DNA of 64,000 bases from the NCBI GenBank assembly GCA_913047795.1, contig CAJWTS010000005.1, forward strand, positions 1-64,000, in the 5' to 3' direction. Of the stretch, positions 18,151-28,000 are shown one piece after another. The stretch is from an uncultured Verrucomicrobiota bacterium (lineage in GTDB: Bacteria; Verrucomicrobiota; Kiritimatiellia; CAJWTS01). Position 1 is the first letter of the stretch. The number at the start of each line of letters is the position of its first letter. Both the position numbers and the translations under genes were made by a program. The notes under the pieces were generated by a model. The model was not told the origin of the DNA. It ran no database searches and worked only from the letters and a program-made list of their open reading frames with translations.

Positions 18151-18977
18151 CGCCGGGCGAGCGACCGTATATCGCATCTATCCCTCAGAACATGAAAACG
18201 AATCGCATCGAACAGAAATTCGAAACGCTGAAACGCGACGGCCGAACCGGGTTGGTGGCCTTCCTGATCGCCGGTGACCCGGACATGGCGACGTCTGAGA
18301 CGAACTTCCGCGCGGTCATCGAAGGTGGGGCCGATGTGCTCGAGATCGGTGTTCCGTTCTCCGATCCAACGGCCGATGGTCCAACGATCCAGGCGGCCGG
18401 ACAGCGCGCCCTCAAGGCCGGCACAACGCTAAGTGACACACTGAAACTGGTTGGCCGGCTGCGCCGCGATTACGACACGCCAATTGTGCTCTTTGGCTAC
18501 GCGAACCCCTTCTTGGCGTACGGCTACAAACGACTGGGCGCGGATGCGGCCCGTGCCGGCGTTGACGGGCTGCTCGTGGTCGACATGCCTTTCGAAGAAT
18601 CGGGCGAGCTGCTCCCCCACCTGGACGAACATGCACTCTGCTTCGTTCCCCTGATCGCGCCCACGACGCCCGAAGACCGGGCCAACCGGGTGCTGAGTCG
18701 CGCGCGGGGGTTCATCTATTATGTCTCGCTGACGGGTGTCACCGGCGCGCGAACATCTCTGGCCGAGGGCATCGGGGAACACGTTACGATGCTACGACGC
18801 TGCTCCGATCTTCCCGTCGCTGTCGGCTTCGGTATCAGCGACGGCGACCAGGCACGGCAGGTTGCGGAAAGCGCCGATGCGGTCGTCGTCGGCAGTGCCT
18901 TCATACAGGCCGCAGTCGACGACCGGTTGCCGGCGCTCGTCAAAGAGATTCGCGATGCGTTAGACGGCGCCAGTTGA
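18147..18977 (+). CDS. trpA: Tryptophan synthase alpha chain
   Basis: 276 residues from an ATG overlapping the trpB stop; an internal ATG at 18192 ([10 protein letters not shown]) gives 261 residues and fits the family N-terminus better, so the true start is uncertain. TrpA cleaves indole-glycerol phosphate and channels indole to TrpB. Motifs: LIAGDPD, the catalytic Glu in [45 protein letters not shown] and [13 protein letters not shown]. It ends 17 bp before the convergent rnd gene. Confidence 0.96.
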   Translation: MTPGERPYIASIPQNMKTNRIEQKFETLKRDGRTGLVAFLIAGDPDMATSETNFRAVIEGGADVLEIGVPFSDPTADGPTIQAAGQRALKAGTTLSDTLKLVGRLRRDYDTPIVLFGYANPFLAYGYKRLGADAARAGVDGLLVVDMPFEESGELLPHLDEHALCFVPLIAPTTPEDRANRVLSRARGFIYYVSLTGVTGARTSLAEGIGEHVTMLRRCSDLPVAVGFGISDGDQARQVAESADAVVVGSAFIQAAVDDRLPALVKEIRDALDGAS

Positions 18978-18994
18978 ATGGCGGTTCACAAAGA

Positions 18995-20143
18995 TCAGGA
19001 GGAACGCGGCTTCGCGTTCCATTTCTCGATCGCATCGAGTAGCGCGTCCGTGATCTGCTCGCGGCGCCAGCCATTGAGCTCCTCAGGAATCTCGGCCGAT
19101 TCACTGCCGCCGGTTACCTGGTAGACGAGTTCCTCGACAGCGCGGCGACGCGCGACCAGCTCGACGGCGATTCCCAACTCCTCCGCGCGATGTTCCACGA
19201 TCTTACGCAGCGTCTGGACCAGTTCATCGAAACCTACGATGCGCCGCCGGCGCGGTAGCGGTGGCGGCCATGCCGTCTCGGGTAGGTCGAGCGCCGTCTT
19301 GATCTCAGCGGCGATCGCCGGTCCGCTGCGGCGCCCTTCGCGCGCATGAAGGCCGGCCGCTTCGCTGACGCCCTTTGCCGTGATGGGACGCCGACTCACC
19401 AGGGCAAGGATAGCGGCCTGCGTCAGGACGAAGTTGCGCGGGCGGTCTCGCTCGCGAGCTTCACGTTCGCGCCAGGCGCATAAACGCTGCAGCACGGCAA
19501 GGTCAAGTGGCCGCATGCGCGATGTGCGACCGACGCGCAGATAATACATATCGGGATCCGGCAGGAAACGATCGACGTCACACGAACTGCGCACGGCCTG
19601 CGCGACCCATGTTTCACGACCCTTCGCGCGAAGTTCGCAATCGACCAGTTCGTAAAGCTCGAGCAGATGCTCGACGTCTTCGCGGGCATAGCGCACCTGT
19701 GCATCCGTCAGCGGCCGGCGAACCCAGTTGGTCCGCGTCTCGTGCTTGGGCAACTCGACGCCGATCAGGTTTCGCGCAAGCGCCTGGTAGCCTCCGCCGG
19801 ATGAATGCCCGATGTACCCGGCCGCAATCTGTAGATCATAGAGCGACTCGGGAATCACGCCGCAATAATGGTAAAGGACCTCTACGTCCTCGCTGCACGA
19901 ATAGAAGACTTTGACGACGCCGGGGTCGGCCAGCACGGCGCCTAGCCGCTTCCCGTCCGGGACGCGGACCGGATCGACGAGGTCCGTGTAAGTCCCGTCG
20001 TTGATCTGGATCAGTCCGATCTGGGGAAAGAACGTTCGTGTACGGACGAACTCGGTATCGATCGCCAGCACGCGCTGGCGCTGCCAACGCTTACACGCCG
20101 TGGCCAGCTCCTCCGCGTTTTCGATAATGGGAGACTGGTTCAC
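18995..20143 (-). CDS. rnd: Ribonuclease D
   Basis: 382 residues. A DEDD-family 3'-5' exoribonuclease for tRNA 3' processing. Exo I is LAIDTEFVRTRTF, Exo II is VFYSCSEDVEVLYHY and Exo III is YAREDVEHLLELY; an HRDC-type helical domain follows at about 210-290. Length matches RNase D. The start overlaps the fabI stop (ATGA at 20140-20143), so the two genes are translationally coupled. Confidence 0.93.
   Translation of the reverse strand: MNQSPIIENAEELATACKRWQRQRVLAIDTEFVRTRTFFPQIGLIQINDGTYTDLVDPVRVPDGKRLGAVLADPGVVKVFYSCSEDVEVLYHYCGVIPESLYDLQIAAGYIGHSSGGGYQALARNLIGVELPKHETRTNWVRRPLTDAQVRYAREDVEHLLELYELVDCELRAKGRETWVAQAVRSSCDVDRFLPDPDMYYLRVGRTSRMRPLDLAVLQRLCAWREREARERDRPRNFVLTQAAILALVSRRPITAKGVSEAAGLHAREGRRSGPAIAAEIKTALDLPETAWPPPLPRRRRIVGFDELVQTLRKIVEHRAEELGIAVELVARRRAVEELVYQVTGGSESAEIPEELNGWRREQITDALLDAIEKWNAKPRSS
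19001..19026 (+). terminator. Possible transcription terminator after trpA
   Basis: A perfect 8-bp stem (GGAACGCG and CGCGTTCC) with a 4-base loop is followed by ATTTCT. It lies 24 bp past the trpA stop, inside the 3' end of the convergent rnd gene. The T run is weak, so the call is tentative. Confidence 0.35.
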
Positions 20144-20934
20144 TTCTCATGCGGCCGAAGCTCGCCGGCGATAATCGATGCGCCGCCGTCAACATGAAGT
20201 ACCTCTCCCGTTATCATCTTTGAATAGGTACCCAAAAGGTAGGTCACGGCGTGCGCCACGTCCGTGCGGGCCGTGTCGGTATCCCATGGCAACGGGCTCA
20301 GTGTCGCCCACAGACCTGAAAGATCACTGAAGCCGGGAATGCTTGTCGCGGCCTTGGTGGCCAACGGTCCGGCCGATACGGCGTTGATTCGGATGCGGTC
20401 CTTACCGTGCCGGCGCGCGAGACTGCGCACGACCGCTTCGAGGGCCGCCTTACAGACCCCCATCCAATTGTAACCCGGGTACACGTGGCGCGTATCGAAG
20501 GTCATCGCAACCACGGATCCACCCTCCGGCATCGCTGCACTCGCGTGGCTCACAACCGTTGCCAAGGAAATGCTACTGATCTCAAGGGCCTGTTTGATAT
20601 CGTCCACGGCCTCGGTATGAAACTCCTCGCCGAGGCAGGTCTTGGGATTGGCGTAGGCCAGCGAATGGACGACACCGCCGAGATTATCGATATCCTTGAA
20701 GAGCGCCTCGATCTCTCCATCGACCGTCACATCGCAATATCTTAGGTTTAGCCGCTCCTTCTCCTCGGCGGTCAATTTTTTGCTGCGATCGATAAAAATC
20801 CGCTTCATTCGCTCATTTTGAACCGTATAGACAACGGTTCCACCCATCGCTTCGATCGTTTGCCCGACCGCATAGGCAATCGAGTCAGTGTCGAGAAGGC
20901 CCATTATCACGTACGTTTTGCCCTTTTCTACCAT
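20140..20934 (-). CDS. fabI: Enoyl-[acyl-carrier-protein] reductase (NADH) FabI
   Basis: 264 residues from the ATG at 20934 (MVEKGKTYVIMGLLDT). An atypical short-chain dehydrogenase that reduces the trans-2 double bond in the last step of fatty-acid elongation. FabI features: YVIMGLLDTDSIAYAVGQ as the nucleotide loop, VHSLAYANPK, the Y-x6-K active site in YNWMGVCKAALE, AVSAGPLATKAATSIPGF and a C-terminal HVDGGASI. Upstream frame to 21027 has no better start. First gene of a fabI-rnd operon. Confidence 0.95.
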   Translation of the reverse strand: MVEKGKTYVIMGLLDTDSIAYAVGQTIEAMGGTVVYTVQNERMKRIFIDRSKKLTAEEKERLNLRYCDVTVDGEIEALFKDIDNLGGVVHSLAYANPKTCLGEEFHTEAVDDIKQALEISSISLATVVSHASAAMPEGGSVVAMTFDTRHVYPGYNWMGVCKAALEAVVRSLARRHGKDRIRINAVSAGPLATKAATSIPGFSDLSGLWATLSPLPWDTDTARTDVAHAVTYLLGTYSKMITGEVLHVDGGASIIAGELRPHEK

Positions 20935-21082
20935 AGTCACGAATTCTCCGGTTTGATTGCCCTGTAGCCGTTCCCCTAGCGTGAAGCGTGGCGCGCGATC
21001 ATAGTAGAGCTGGGGTCCAGCTGGCAAGCGTCACATTCGCGAGGCCCAGGACATGGAGAGGAGAAAATAGGAAAGTTTCACC

Positions 21083-21110
21083 TTAACAAGGCCACAATCT
21101 TTGCTATTCT
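21083..21110 (+). promoter_or_regulatory. Possible promoter for the FHA-wHTH regulator
   Basis: TTAACA at 21083-21088 and TATTCT at 21105-21110 with 16 bp between them, five and four of six matches to consensus. The predicted 5' leader to the ATG at 21201 is about 85 bases. It lies in the divergent gap to fabI. Confidence 0.35.
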
Positions 21111-21200
21111 CAAGATAGCGGTCCACACGACGTCACAATCTTGTCGGTGGTTTTCGCAAGTAGTTGACGTCGCGATCAACACAATAAAGGGAACTATATA

Positions 21201-21821
21201 ATGAACGGTGTCATCGCAAAATTGGTAGTGAAGGAAGGCATCCCAGGCCAGGACGGTCGGGAAATCAGCCTTGATAGCAACGAAACGATTATTGGCCGCG
21301 CCGGGGAAGCTGACCTTGCTTTGGACAGCACATTCGCCAGTCGCCAGCATGCCTCGATTACTCGCTCAGACGGTGCATATTGGCTAACCGATATGAACAG
21401 CAAAAACGGCACGCTGTTGAACGACAAACCCATCACCGCCGCCATTCAGCTGACCGACGGATCCGATATCCGAATCGGTGATATTGTGCTGTCGTTTGTG
21501 GACCCCGCGGTGACGCGGGTGTACTCCGGCACGAAGGTGGCTCCGCTGCCGATCCGCATCGACTCTGCAACGCGCGAAATTTGGGTCAAGGGTCAGAAAG
21601 TGAAACCGGACCTCACGGTGAAACAGTTCGACCTGTTGACTTACTTGTATGCCCGTGCGGGCGAAGCGGTCAGCAAAGAGCAAATTGCCGAAGAAGTCTG
21701 GAAAAAAGAGGGCGTGAACGACTACCAGGTCGACAAGATGGTGAGTCGCCTCCGCGAAAGCATCGGCAAGGAGTGGATCCAGACGGTCTGGGGCTACGGC
21801 TACCGCCTACGGCTCGATTAG
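21201..21821 (+). CDS. FHA-domain winged-helix transcription regulator
   Basis: 206 residues. Residues about 25-95 form a forkhead-associated domain: IIGRAGEADLAL, SRQHASITR and DMNSKNGTLLN carry the conserved Gly-Arg, Ser-x-x-His and Asn-Gly residues that bind phosphothreonine. Residues about 115-206 are an OmpR/PhoB-type winged helix (LTVKQFDLLTYLYARAGEAVSKEQI, VDKMVSRLRESIG, WGYGYRLR). The usual receiver is replaced by a phosphothreonine reader, so the input is probably a Ser/Thr kinase rather than a histidine kinase. An eukaryotic-like kinase is encoded at 47164-48375, but no direct link is visible. Target genes unknown. Confidence 0.85.
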   Translation: MNGVIAKLVVKEGIPGQDGREISLDSNETIIGRAGEADLALDSTFASRQHASITRSDGAYWLTDMNSKNGTLLNDKPITAAIQLTDGSDIRIGDIVLSFVDPAVTRVYSGTKVAPLPIRIDSATREIWVKGQKVKPDLTVKQFDLLTYLYARAGEAVSKEQIAEEVWKKEGVNDYQVDKMVSRLRESIGKEWIQTVWGYGYRLRLD

Positions 21822-22088
21822 ATTGGTCTCCGTCTTCTGCGTCGCGACGCACCGTCTCGAGCGAGAACGCCGATAAGCACACGGCGATGTATTCGGCACC
21901 TCCGGAGCAGCGGAGTGCTGTACCGAACCCATTCGCCCTTATGCGCGATAACGGCTTCTCCTGCTTTCACGTCAACGCTGTACCGGCCGCGGACATGCCG
22001 GTCGGCGAATGGATATGCGTGGCACTATCTTTCTCCGTTCGCGGGACGATTGAATTCACGCCACCTATGATCCGCCTTGCGCAAACGC

Positions 22089-25000
22089 CTACTCAAGAAC
22101 AACACGAATCATGCTGAGCCCGGCCGTATGCACCTGCAGGGTATAAACGTTCATCGGCGGCGTCGCCGGGATGCCGGTCGTTACCGTAAAGAAGCCCGCG
22201 AGCAAATTCGTTGATTGCTCAATCCGGTACGATCGATTCGACGCGCTGAACCAATTCACCGCCGGGCCGGAACCGGCGGCCGGATCGAAATCAGCAATGG
22301 CAAAGACGGACTCGGCATTCGTGGGATCCGTACCCGCTTTGTGTTCCTCCCAATTGAACAACCCATCGAAATCCGAGTCGATCATAGCCAACGCATCGAA
22401 GTTACTGGTCCAACCATGCGCGGCGAACCACCATTCAGGCGTATCGTTACTGGCCAGGTTTTCACCAAACGTGGAGTAAATGCTGCCCGTGGATACAATC
22501 GTGGGCCATGTGAAATTCATGTAGGCCAGGCCGTATCCGGCGGCAATCTCGGCTCCGTTGGTCAGTACGCTATCGATATGGTAGTAGGTATCGGCCGTGA
22601 TCTCAAAATTGGTCGCTGTGCCGTTAACAACCCAGACCACCCCGCTCGGCTGAATCGCACCGTTCGATCCGGCGACCGACGTAATGCGGTGTTGGTGCAG
22701 CGCGAATCCGGCCGCAATGGTGCGGGCGCGGTCGAGCGTCAGAATCAGTGGATTCTGATTCGTCTGTCCAATCGGCACGTCGCCCGTCCATCCGCTGAAG
22801 ATCATGTTGCTGCCGGGTGCCGCGCTGATCACAACGCCCGTCGTCCCGGCGTTGTACCATCCGCCCGTCGTATCAACGCCGCCGCCGCCGCCCGCCGTGG
22901 CGGACAGCAGGTATTGCGTCGACCAATTCCACGTAACCGATGAATCGGCGGTCAGCGCGAACCAGCCCGTATTCGTCGCAACCGTGCCCGTTACCAGCAC
23001 GTCATCAATGCCCGGGTAGACATTGATACCGGTTGCCTGTTTTTTATTCAGGCGCAGGTCGACCGCCGTATTGGTCGCGAGATCCACCACGTATTCCACC
23101 CACGTGGATACGGATGTGATCGATATCGCCGCATGAGACGCCCAATTGGTCCCGTCATACGAGACCTCGACATCGAGTTGATTCGCCATCGCTCCGCGGG
23201 CCTGTCCATAGAACGAGACCCGGCACATGCCGGTCGGAAGGCGGGGCGCCTGGACGTACGAATTGGTCCCGATGCCGGCACTATTGGCGAACCACAACGC
23301 ATTTGAACCCGAATGCGCGCCGAAAAATTCCCAGTTGCGTACATCATTCACGGTCCACCCATTGAAGTTCGTCGACAACATCGCAAACCCCGGCGGGCCG
23401 GACATTGGAAACGGCTCCTCGAATGATTCCATCGCAAGCACGGAAAACTTCTGGCTGGCCGGCGCGGCACCGGTGCCCGCCCATCCGACGCAAACGAACT
23501 GCGTTGCGCCGGCCACGACGACCGGGTTCGTTATCGTCGCACGCACAAGCCCCCCGGGAGCAAACTCGTGAATGCCCTCGCCGGGATCCGCCATGCCGTA
23601 GACGGAGCCAATCGTCAACTCGTTCGATGGTGCCAGGGATAAGACGCAGAATTCCTGTGAGCGCCCGTAACGCCCCTTAGCATCGCGCGCCTCGATCGCG
23701 ACATTCGTTACGGGCTGCAGCAGCATCACGGCCCCGGTCCAGACACCGTCCACAAAGGAACCGGATACGTTGGGCAGGATTGGAACTGCACGCGGCTTGT
23801 GTTCCTCTATGACAATATCATCCACATACCAACCCTCGTGTCCATTGCGCGTATGATCGACACTATCGAATCTGAATCGGATGCGAATCTGCGACCCCGT
23901 GCACGCGCTGAGATCCACCATGGCCGTCACCCAGGCGCCGCCTGTCGGGTCGGGAAGCGTCACGGCGCCGGCATGGTTTCCAGCCAGCGTCGAATATGGC
24001 CCGCCGTTTTTCGACACATCAACCGTCACGTGGTCAAATCCCGGGTCCGCCTCCGTCTCGAGCAGATAGTTGAATGTAAGCCACAGGTTCGAGACACTGC
24101 CGGTCAGGTCGATCAACGGCGATACCAGCGTACCCTCCGACGCCCCGGCATCGTAGTCCCCGCCCCCGCCGACACTCTCACCCTGCCCGTAGTACATGCT
24201 GGATGTCGCGCTATGTCCCGGATCCGCCGCACGGCCCGTCGTGCGATGCCAGAGACCGCTGCCGGAGCCGAAGCTGTTGTCGATCGTGAATCCGTCATTT
24301 CCGTCCTCAAAGTCCGCCGTATACAGAATGTCTGCCTCCGTCCAGGCCGTGAGGGTAACGGCGTCCGCAAAATCCGCCTCGATCTCGACACTCGAAGTCT
24401 GTGCCGTGATGGATACCGTGAACAGCCGCGCGACGTGCTGCGTTTTGCTGACGGTACCCCAGGCAAAATGGGTCGCACGATCGACGGATCGCCCGGAGAA
24501 ACAAACGTCATCGATGTTCCAGCCCGGATACGTCACCGAACCGTCGGTGGGGCCCATGCCCCAGCGCACGTATACGGTTGATTGACCGTCGGCCACGGCC
24601 GAGAGATCAAAGGACTGCGCGAGCCATGCCCCGTCGCAGAACGACCCTCCGATGTGGGTCCAGAGCTCCACCCAATCGACACCGTTTGAGCTGACTTCTA
24701 TGTTGGCCTTGTCGTAAGTCGAATTCTCCGCGCCAAGCCATCTCCGGAATTTCAACGCAACGTCCGTGTAGCCCACGCAGTCGATCGCATGCGTCGTCAG
24801 GTGGGCACGCGGCAGGTTGTTCGCATAATCCCCGGCCAGGTTGTACCCGTAAATATTGGTGCCGGTATGCCCAGTGTTCGGATCGTTACAATGACTGGCC
24901 GTCGCCAGGGGGTCCCCGTAAGCCCATTGCCCCTCCGTCGTCCAGCCGGGATCGGTATCAAAGTCGTAACAGGCGAAGTCTTCCTCCGGATACGGTAGCG

Positions 25001-28000
25001 CTGCCAGGGCGATGGTCCGTCGATGAACGGCCCCGGAGACAGTATTGGAGAAGACCGCAACGGTGTCATAGGAGCCGACCGGCAGCGCGGCCGCCGCCGT
25101 GGTAATACTGACGGTAGCCACCTGCGTAACGCCCGAGGCCAGCAGCCCGCCCGCCGGCGCGACCTGCACCCAGGCCGCGGTCACCACGGTCGTCCAACTC
25201 ACCGACACGGGCCCCGTGTTGCTGACCGTGTAGACCTTGCCCGTCCCGCCGAACGCGGTGTCTTCAACAAAACTCGCGCTCAGTCCGTCCGGCGGATAGA
25301 CCTGCAGCTGGTCCGGCACGATCACCATCCGCACCGGGATCGTCACCTTCGACATCTGTACGTCATTGCCCCGTACCGTGATCTCGCCCTCGTACGTGCC
25401 CGGCGCTTCGTCCCCCGACACGAACGATACGCTCACCGTCTCGGCGTTGCCCGCGGCGATTCCCGTCGCGGACCGCGGATCGATCTCCAGCCACGGCGCA
25501 TCCACCTCCGCCAGCGCATCGGCCAGGTTCATCCGGCCTCCCGACACACATAACCCCCCGAGCGTCGGGTCCACCGTGTCCATCAATGCCGCCTTCATCT
25601 CCGCCACCGTCAGCCCCTCGTTCTGCGACAGCAGCAGTGCACAGGCGCCCGCCACGTGCGGCGCCGCCATCGACGTTCCATTGAACGACACGTACCCGCC
25701 CCCGCGCTTGCAGCTCAGGATGCTCGTGCCCGGCGCCCCCAGGTCCACCGACTGCAGACCCCAGTTCGAAAAACTCGACCGCGCATCGTTGTGATCGCTC
25801 GACATCACGCTCACGACGTTCTCCGAGTCGTAGCTCGACGGGTAATGCGGCGTCGCGTCGTTGTCCCTCGCGCTGTTGCCCGCCGCCGCCACGAACACCA
25901 CCCCGGTCGCACCGGCCGCGTCGATCACATCCTTGAGCGACTGGTCAAAGCCGCCACCGCCCCAGGAGTTGTTCATCACATGCGCCCCCATCAACGTCGC
26001 GTACTCGACGCACTCGATCGCGTCCGCCGTCGACCCGCTGCCACCCGCAGACAGGAACTTCAGCGCCATGATCCGCACCTCCCAGCTCACGCCCACAACC
26101 CCGACCCCGTTGTTACCGACCGCTCCCACCGTCCCGGCCACGTGCGTGCCGTGGTCATGGTCGTCCATCGGGTCGGCGTCTTCGTTCACGAAGTCGTAGC
26201 CATAGATGTCATCCACCTGCCCGTTGCCGTCGTCGTCGATCCCGTTGCCCGCGATCTCGCCCGTGTTGCTCCACATGTTCGCGCGCAGATCCTCGTGGTT
26301 GTAGTCCACCCCCGTGTCGATCACCGCCACCACCATCTGCTCACGACCCTGCTGCACGTCCCATGCCTCCGGCCCATCGATGTCCGCATCCGTCGTGCCC
26401 CCGGTCTGCCCCGTGTTGTGCAGGCCCCACAGTTCCGAGAAACGAGGATCGTTGGGTATCGTCGCCGTCGCCTCGACCAGGTAGTTCGGCTCGGCGTACT
26501 GCACCCCCGGCATCGCGTTGTAGGCCGCCAGTGCCCGCTCCACACTCAACTCCGCCGGCAGCTTCACCAGGCATAATCCGTGCACCAGCTTGCAGGCCCA
26601 TACGATCTGGCCACCGCCCGCACGGTCCAGCTCCGGCGCCCAGTCCGCTTGCCCGCACTCGAACCGCACCAACAGCTCGCCCGCCACGTACGGCACCCCT
26701 TGCGCGATCCGTGTAAAGTCCCGCTCCACCTCCTCGCCGCCAGCGGCCGGACGCGACACGGCCCGGCTCGTCTCGCGCGTCGATATCACAAAGTCCAGCG
26801 TCCCGTCCGCCGCTACACCGTTACTGATCACCAGTTCCCGCTCCGCCACCATGCCCGGCAGGTTCGTCACCACCAGCAGGTTCGTCGGGTTCACCACCAG
26901 CTCCGAACTCGTAAATATCGTCAGTGCCACGCCACGCGTCGTGCCCAGCCCCGTCGTCACGTTGCTGAAGCTCACCTGGTCCAGGTACACCCCTTCTCCC
27001 AGTGCGTTCGCCGCCGTGTTCACGCTCACCGTCACCGCTCCCACCGATCCCGCGCTCAGCACACCGCCCGTCGGCCCCACCGTTGTCCACGTCTGCGTGC
27101 TCCCGCCCGACCACTCAACCGCGACCGGTCCCGCGTTGCTCAGCGTGTATACCCCCGTGCCCGGACTGAATGGCCCACCCGGGTGCCCGCTCCACGCCTG
27201 CCCTGCCGGAGGATCCACGCGCAGGTAGTCTTCCACCCCCTGCCCGCTGAGCACCACGCTCACCTGCGGCTCATCCGCGTCGTTGCTGCCGATCACCACC
27301 GTCGCTTCGTTCGACTCCGTCCCCGCCGGCTGGTACCGCACCCCGATCGTCTCCGTCTGCCCGGGGCTTAACACCAGCGGCAAGGCCGGTACGTTCAACA
27401 GTTCGAACGCCCCGCTCCGTATCGTTGCCAGCGCCGTCGGCCCCTGCTGCGACTCCCCGCTGTACGCCGCCGGTTCCCAGCCCTGCACCAGGCCGTCGTC
27501 AAAATTCTCGCCGAAGACATCGAAACCCAAGGCCGTGATGATCAGATCGTGCGATGCGTTGCTGTTGACGACCTGAATCACGCCGGTGCTTGTCAGCGAT
27601 TGAATGACCTCGCCGAACGGCATCGCGAAATCATTGGACGGTGAGATCGAATCGATAACCTGGATCGCACCCGGGATCGGAAGAATCTCAAGCGAGACCA
27701 CGCGTTCACGCACAAAGCCGGATACCTCGTTCGAAAACGTAACGGCGGAATGATAGAGACCGGTGGGAAATGCGTAGACCGCAGGACCCAGCGACACGGT
27801 TACGCTGGTGCTGCTACCAGCCGTAAGCGTACCTCCGGTCGCAGTCAGACCGGCCCATGGTTGCGTGCTCTGCGCGTACCAGGGAAGATTGCTTGCCCCG
27901 GTATTGCGCACCGTGTACGTCAGGTTCGATGGCGCGAAGGGGCCGCCCGTGAATCCGGTCGTTACGAGCCCGCCGAGTGGCGTCACGACCAGGTCGTCAA

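Noticed and set aside
16328-18977. trp leader or attenuator before trpF
   Set aside because: The roughly 110 bp upstream shows no Trp-rich leader peptide or competing hairpins.
25656-26576. 306-codon plus-strand frame (repeated exactly at 29172-30092), and companions at 26580-27371 and 30096-30887
   Set aside because: They lie antisense to the protease repeats, are His/Arg-rich with no motifs, and appear twice only because the DNA is duplicated; GC-rich third positions open the opposite strand.
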